From DATKCA01 sp035544675 (GTDB taxonomy: Bacteria; Acidobacteriota; Thermoanaerobaculia; Gp7-AA8), in assembly GCA_035544675.1 (NCBI GenBank), contig DATKCA010000283.1, positions 1 to 64,000 on the forward strand: a stretch of 64,000 nucleotides of DNA, written 5' to 3'. The notes below the pieces were generated by a model. That model was not told the origin of the DNA. It worked only from the letters and a program-made list of their open reading frames with translations, and did no database searches. The translations under genes were made by a program, and so were the position numbers. Shown here piece after piece: positions 60,901-64,000 of the stretch (position 1 is the stretch's first letter; the number at the start of each line of letters is the position of its first letter).

Positions 60901-61639
60901 GCCCCTGGCTCCGAAGCTCGTGGCCTACATGCCCGAGATCAAGAAGGCCACCGGCATCGCGGTGCAGTTCCGGTATGCCTTCGTGACCGACGGCCAGGCC
61001 ATTCACACAATCAACGTCACCGATCCGACACGGCCGCGTCTGACCGCGTCCCTCCCTCTGGAGGAAGCGCGCAATGTCTACGTGGCCCGGACCTACGCAT
61101 ATGTGGCGGGTGGGAAACAGGGTGTGATCATCGTGGACATCGAGCGCCCGGAGGCGCCGAAGATCGATCAGATCTACAACGCCGACGGCGAGCTGCACGA
61201 CGTGTACGACGTCAAGGTGGCCTCTACGAATGCCAGCACGTATGCATACGTCGCCGACGGTGAGCACGGCATCAAAGTCCTGCAGCTCTCCTCACCGGAG
61301 TGGGGCCCGAACTACGCCGGCTTCAGTCCGCGGCCGATGCCGCAGCTGATCGCCAAGCGGCATACGCACGGCAAGGCCGTGTCCATCTCCAAGGGAATGG
61401 ACCGCGACCGCGCCGTCGATGAGAGCGGCAACCAGGTCTCGATCTTCAACCGCATCGGGTCACGGCCGATGACGACCCCGGAACTGCAGCGGCTGTACAT
61501 GCGCGACGGCCGCATCTACACGGTCAGCGATAGACCTTCCACGCGACCACAGGGAAGCACGACGGTCACTGAGAACCCTGCGACCAAGCCGCAGGTACCA
61601 GTGGTCCAGAAACCTGCCACGAAGCCGGTGACGAGGTGA
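57908..61639 (+). CDS. Large decaheme cytochrome c with C-terminal LVIVD propeller repeats
   Basis: 1243 residues with a signal peptide (MKKTFFVVLIAAAVAATLFA). Ten CxxCH sites run from residue 51 to 755: CLSCH, CTDCH, CGDCH, CTACH, CMSCH, CSDCH, CQDCH, CYACH, CFGCH, CSSCH, with additional His-rich stretches. From about 845 to 1145, six LVIVD-type repeats follow (YLYAANGDRGFEAYDV, YAYIADKYEGLILVDV, WVYIGTEKGLAIVDV, YAYVAGGKQGVIIVDI and others), predicted to close a beta propeller. The tail is Pro/Thr-rich. This looks like a secreted or surface-exposed cytochrome whose propeller binds a partner or substrate. Gap to the beta-barrel gene is 14 bases. Confidence 0.85.
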   Translation: MKKTFFVVLIAAAVAATLFAATQQGEPVRAPQTSPLMGQTQAQADEKSSGCLSCHEGIEPMHASAAVKLGCTDCHGGNAGVMASRIDDEDAKNRAHILPRNKEIWKTSRNPVGTYTALLKESAEFVKFMNPGDLRVSKETCGDCHPQQVAAVPRSTMSTAAVFWAAVSYANGLISKKPGLLGESYNREGNPQILRPAVPPTPEQIAKGALPLVVPLPRWEIFQPGEYFRAFERGGLLNNTIPPEVGNPNPLLGDEAGKPDIRVSNRGRGTGSRVSPGLINLQKTRLNDPHLSFLGTNEHPGDYRSSGCTACHVVYANDRDPLHSGQWAKYGHVGLSQTGDKTIPKDEKGHPIKHQFTRAVPTSQCMSCHMHQPNSFVNTYLGYLMWDYESDGELMWPKEQKYPTPDERRKSLDHNPEGAAVRGLWTDIDFLERVSSLNPQAKNTQFADYHGHGWNFMAVFKRDKKGNFLDANDTIVSKDDPEKFKKAVHLRDIHLERGMHCSDCHFSRDEHGDGQLYSEYGTNIEIECQDCHGRLDRNTNLRTSGPLAPPGGTDLRLGTTPFGQRRFIWSNGILYQRSMVNPGMEWVVRQVRDTVTRGHQHYNDKSHYAKTVQRGGAGWGNTSNVAHSEDKITCYACHSSWMTSCFGCHLPQEQNARSNALHYEGTETRNYASYNPQVLRTDVFMLGVNSPLKGAKIAPVRSSSALTLSSINPNRQRIYIQQAPISAPGYSSQAFNPHVPHTVRSKETQACSSCHISEANDNNAWLAQTYLQGTNFVNFVGRFAWVATGDDGFEAIAVTEWEEPQAVIGSYLHKLAYPDWYANHQKRKKELAEGYHHHGHAKMVQLRGEYLYAANGDRGFEAYDVANVDNKDFSERMISAPSSPIGQRTFIKSKYAAAFSLPTNMPIDPTRETTSIPENQEQPWHPLYRYAYIADKYEGLILVDVTTLTDGDPLNNFFTRALTWNPEDRLHGAQSIHVAGRWVYIGTEKGLAIVDVDQPLAPKLVAYMPEIKKATGIAVQFRYAFVTDGQAIHTINVTDPTRPRLTASLPLEEARNVYVARTYAYVAGGKQGVIIVDIERPEAPKIDQIYNADGELHDVYDVKVASTNASTYAYVADGEHGIKVLQLSSPEWGPNYAGFSPRPMPQLIAKRHTHGKAVSISKGMDRDRAVDESGNQVSIFNRIGSRPMTTPELQRLYMRDGRIYTVSDRPSTRPQGSTTVTENPATKPQVPVVQKPATKPVTR

Positions 61640-61644
61640 TAGCG

Positions 61645-62967
61645 ATGAAGAGACTCATTCCGGGTGCGGTCGTAGCTCTCCTGTTGATAGCTTCCGTGGC
61701 CGCTCAGCAGCCAGCCACCACTCCTCCGCCCGCGCCCACCGCCACTCCACCGGCAGGAACGGTCGGCAAGTACGTCGGCGTGGCCTCGTGTGTGAACTCC
61801 GGCTGCCACGGCAGCACCGAGCCGCTCAACCAGACTCGGGCGCTTCAGAACGAGTACTACACGTGGTTGAACAACGACCGTCACGCGCAGGCGTACAACG
61901 TCCTGTTCAACAACGTTTCGGCGCGCATCGCCAAGAACATGCGTCTTCGCAGAAGGGCGTATGAAGAGAAGATGTGCCTGGACTGCCATACCACCAACGT
62001 TGCTGCCAGCCAGGTCGTCGGCAACATCGACCCCGAGGACGGCGTGCAGTGCGAGGCCTGTCACGGGCCGGCCAGCGGCTGGCGCGACGAGCACACCCAG
62101 CTCGGATGGACGCACGCAGACTCGGTCCGGCGCGGTCTGAACGATCTCCGCGACGTCTCCCGCCGCGGCGAGCAGTGCCTCACCTGCCACCTCGGTAATG
62201 CCAGCAAGGAAGTCGACCACGACCTCATCGCGGCCGGGCATCCCATCCTGGCCTTCGAGCTCGACAACTACACCGAGTCGATGCCGCCGCATTGGACCGC
62301 GGGCCGCGAGTCCCACGGACTCCGGGCCTGGGCCGTCGGACAGGTCGTGAAGTTCCGTGACTCCCTCGACAACGTGGCTCGACACGCCCGCGGCGACAAG
62401 TGGCCGGAGTTCGCGGACATGAGCTGTTACAACTGCCATCACGGGCTGAAGGCCAGCACGTGGAGGCAGGAGCGCGGCTGGCCGGATCGTCCCGGCCTCC
62501 CGGCCTGGAGCCCGCAGCACTGGGCGGCCCTGCGCATCCTGATCGCGAGGATCTCGCCGCAGGTGCGCAACGAGCTGGACCCGGTCGTCCGCGACCTCTC
62601 CATCGCCGTGGCGCGGATGAACAACCGTGATGCCATCGTGACCAGCGCTCAGCGGGCCCGCCGCCTCGTCGAGCCGCTCGTGGCCAGGGCCGAGGCCATC
62701 TCCTGGAATGACGCCGACGTGCGCACGATGATGCGCGCCATCGCCGACGACCGCGAGTTCATCCTGGCCTCCGACGTTCACGCCGCCGAGCAGGCCGCGC
62801 TGTCCCTGCAGAGCCTTTCCACGACGCTGACCCGCCGCGACCGCAGGCTGCTGCGCTCGACCATGACCCGCGCCATCGACGCGCTCTTCGAAGAGCTGGA
62901 AAGCCGCGACGACTACGACCCGGCCAGGTTCGCGCAGAAGCTGCAGGCCGTCAGAGCAACGCTGTAA
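61645..62967 (+). CDS. Pentaheme cytochrome c, cytochrome c554-like
   Basis: 440 residues from ATG 61645, with GAGGTGA about five bases upstream; an in-frame GTG at 61636 is less likely. A signal peptide and Pro/Ala/Thr linker are followed by one CX4CH site (CVNSGCH, 49-55) and four CxxCH sites: CLDCH, CEACH, CLTCH, CYNCH (last at 261). The spacing and YVGVASC and GVQCEACHGPAS segments resemble the cytochrome c554 family of multiheme carriers. The last 170 residues are helical without Cys. It is the final gene of the operon and ends in a 13-bp hairpin. Likely a periplasmic electron shuttle. Confidence 0.85.
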   Translation: MKRLIPGAVVALLLIASVAAQQPATTPPPAPTATPPAGTVGKYVGVASCVNSGCHGSTEPLNQTRALQNEYYTWLNNDRHAQAYNVLFNNVSARIAKNMRLRRRAYEEKMCLDCHTTNVAASQVVGNIDPEDGVQCEACHGPASGWRDEHTQLGWTHADSVRRGLNDLRDVSRRGEQCLTCHLGNASKEVDHDLIAAGHPILAFELDNYTESMPPHWTAGRESHGLRAWAVGQVVKFRDSLDNVARHARGDKWPEFADMSCYNCHHGLKASTWRQERGWPDRPGLPAWSPQHWAALRILIARISPQVRNELDPVVRDLSIAVARMNNRDAIVTSAQRARRLVEPLVARAEAISWNDADVRTMMRAIADDREFILASDVHAAEQAALSLQSLSTTLTRRDRRLLRSTMTRAIDALFEELESRDDYDPARFAQKLQAVRATL

Positions 62968-62978
62968 GCCTTCCTCTT

Positions 62979-63007
62979 TGGAGCGCCGCCGAGTCGGCGG
63001 CGCTCCA
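62979..63007. terminator. 13-bp hairpin between convergent genes
   Basis: TGGAGCGCCGCCG (62979-62991) and CGGCGGCGCTCCA (62995-63007) are perfectly complementary around a 3-base loop. It ends one base before the deacetylase stop, so it can terminate both strands. Related arms recur at 63794-63830. Confidence 0.75.
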
Positions 63008-63862
63008 CTACCTGGCGCGGTACAGCTTCATGACCCAATCCGGCACATCGGGTTGCGCGGGCGGCTTCTTCCCATCGTCGAGGGCCCAGCGATGCAGCCA
63101 CGACAGGCCGCGGCGCCCCACGTACGCGTCGTTGCGCCGGTAGGCCGGGTCCTCGAGAGCTTCGTCGATGCTGACGAACCTGTAGCCGCGACGCCGGGCC
63201 ATCGCTGCCAGTGAATCGAGCGCGTCGGCGTTGAGCCGGTTGTCATGCAGCAGCAGGATCTGCGGCAGCTCGTACCCGAGGGTGTCGCGCGACAGCTGCT
63301 CGTAGAAGGCGAAGATCGACTCCATGTAGCGGAGGTAGTCGGCGCGGATCCGCACGGCCAGTGCCTCATCCGCGCCCGCGTAGACGGCGGCGTAGATGTA
63401 CTCGTCGTTGTCGATCGTCACGACGGCATTCGTGTAACCGCGCTCTGTCAGAAACCGCTCGAACGCGCGTTTCTTCGCCAGCTCGGTGCCACTGCGCAGG
63501 AACGGAAAGCGGAAGTAGCGCGGCTTCGCCGGCAGCGCCTTCTCCAGCGCGATGACGTCCTCTTGAAACTGTTCCAGAGGCACCACGTTGAAGTCTCGGT
63601 GCGAGGCAGTGTGGTTTCCGAGCTCGATGCCTGCATCGGTCCAGATACGGTAGAGAGCGGAGCAGCGTGTCCCCACCGCCAGGCCGAGGGCGGGAATGCG
63701 GTTCCTTTTGATGGCGGCCACCAGGTCGCGGTTCGTGGCCGCGGAGCAGCCGTGCGGAACGTCGTCGAAGGTGAAGGCGACGGCGCGCTTTGATGGAGCG
63801 TTGTCCGCCGCCAGGAATGGCGGCGCTCCACTGAGCAGCGCGGCCAGGAGGATCGCGATCAC
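63008..63862 (-). CDS. Polysaccharide deacetylase (NodB-type)
   Basis: 284 residues. NodB motifs: FTFDDVPHG with the catalytic and metal Asp, HTASH (HxxxH metal ligands) in GNHTASHRDF, RFPFLRSG and LLHDN with the catalytic His. A signal peptide (AILLAALLSGAPPFLAADNA) exports it to remove N-acetyl groups from a cell-surface glycan. Start at GTG 63862, which overlaps the citrate synthase stop (GTGA). Part of the signal peptide is encoded by a GGAGCGCCGCC-type inverted repeat. Confidence 0.85.
   Translation of the reverse strand: MIAILLAALLSGAPPFLAADNAPSKRAVAFTFDDVPHGCSAATNRDLVAAIKRNRIPALGLAVGTRCSALYRIWTDAGIELGNHTASHRDFNVVPLEQFQEDVIALEKALPAKPRYFRFPFLRSGTELAKKRAFERFLTERGYTNAVVTIDNDEYIYAAVYAGADEALAVRIRADYLRYMESIFAFYEQLSRDTLGYELPQILLLHDNRLNADALDSLAAMARRRGYRFVSIDEALEDPAYRRNDAYVGRRGLSWLHRWALDDGKKPPAQPDVPDWVMKLYRAR
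63794..63830. repeat. Inverted repeat inside the deacetylase signal-peptide codons
   Basis: TGGAGCG (63794-63800), 5 extra bases, CGCCGCCA (63806-63813), loop GGAA, then TGGCGGCGCTCCA (63818-63830). The arms nearly match those of the 62979-63007 hairpin, suggesting the same element family has entered coding DNA. Confidence 0.55.
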
Positions 63863-64000
63863 GAGCGCTTCTTGATGTCGGTGTACTGGCGCCGGACGGC
63901 CCCGGTGTAGATCTGGCGCGGGCGCGCGATCTTCTGGTCGGCGTCCTCGAGCATCTCCTGCCACTGCGCCAGCCACCCCGAGACGCGCGGGATGGCGAAG
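63859..64000 (-). CDS. gltA: Citrate synthase, C-terminal fragment
   Basis: The last 46 residues before the TGA at 63859-63861 read FAIPRVSGWLAQWQEML and then ARPRQIYTGAVRRQY, the conserved end of citrate synthase, where the Arg of RPRQIYTG is typical. The rest lies outside the right edge. The enzyme condenses acetyl-CoA and oxaloacetate in the TCA cycle. Its stop overlaps the deacetylase start by four bases. Confidence 0.9.
   Translation of the reverse strand, partial: FAIPRVSGWLAQWQEMLEDADQKIARPRQIYTGAVRRQYTDIKKRS

Overview
The window is 64 kb of uniformly GC-rich bacterial chromosome with short intergenic gaps and many start/stop overlaps (ATGA, GTGA). Gene content suggests a Gram-negative, probably heterotrophic and respiratory bacterium, most likely Acidobacteriota or a neighbouring phylum. 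The hints are an outer-membrane beta-barrel, OmpA and lipoprotein genes, DUF4097/DUF4388/FHA proteins, a Tat-exported molybdenum hydroxylase and many c-type hemes. The phylum is an inference from gene families; no rRNA gene is present. I see no tRNA, CRISPR array, insertion sequence or prophage.

Layout. 1-2.3 kb: HtrA-type protease (cut by the left edge), a small YeaQ/GlsB membrane protein and phosphofructokinase. 2.4-8.9 kb: enoyl-CoA hydratase, aldo/keto reductase, two tandem GT39-like membrane glycosyltransferases (the first frameshifted) and an aldehyde dehydrogenase. 9-12.3 kb: a two-subunit molybdenum hydroxylase divergent from a winged-helix/FHA regulator. 12.4-17.2 kb: a complete branched-chain amino-acid type ABC importer (livKHMGF). 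17.2-20.1 kb: OmpA coiled-coil protein and a DUF4097 protein. 20.4-24.6 kb: a coupled trio of amino-acid permease, Rieske oxygenase and PAS-GGDEF-EAL enzyme. 24.6-32.8 kb: ankyrin protein, FAD reductase, fabF, acpP, DUF2203, HAD and metallo-beta-lactamase hydrolases, and a PBP4-type peptidase. 32.8-40.1 kb: guaB, a secreted IPT/TIG protein, TrmJ-like methylase, response regulator and ligA. 40.1-47.4 kb: SurA-like protein, hrcA-grpE-dnaK-dnaJ, a TPR protein and prmA.

47.4-63.0 kb is the most unusual part: eight tightly packed same-strand genes that look like one electron-transfer operon. In order they encode DUF4388-FHA; a soluble fusion of a TrxB-like flavoprotein, two cyclic-nucleotide-binding domains and a four-cluster [4Fe-4S] ferredoxin; a four-histidine diheme cytochrome b; a membrane-spanning protein with a decaheme module between two FHA domains; a secreted double HbpS/GlcG-like protein; an outer-membrane beta-barrel; a decaheme cytochrome with LVIVD propeller repeats; and a cytochrome c554-like pentaheme protein. 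Together they carry 25 covalent heme sites. They could form a path from cytoplasmic NAD(P)H through the inner membrane and periplasm to the cell surface, with built-in FHA and cyclic-nucleotide control. That combined function is inferred; I do not recognise the arrangement as a described system. The window closes with a polysaccharide deacetylase and the 3' end of citrate synthase.

A second theme is the intergenic DNA. Many gaps hold short-word direct repeats and long perfect hairpins (words such as TTAGTCC, GCCTCGG, GATGAAG; a CTCTGTGACTCTGTGGT palindrome present twice; a GGAGCGCCGCC dyad). They sit mostly after stop codons and probably act partly as terminators.
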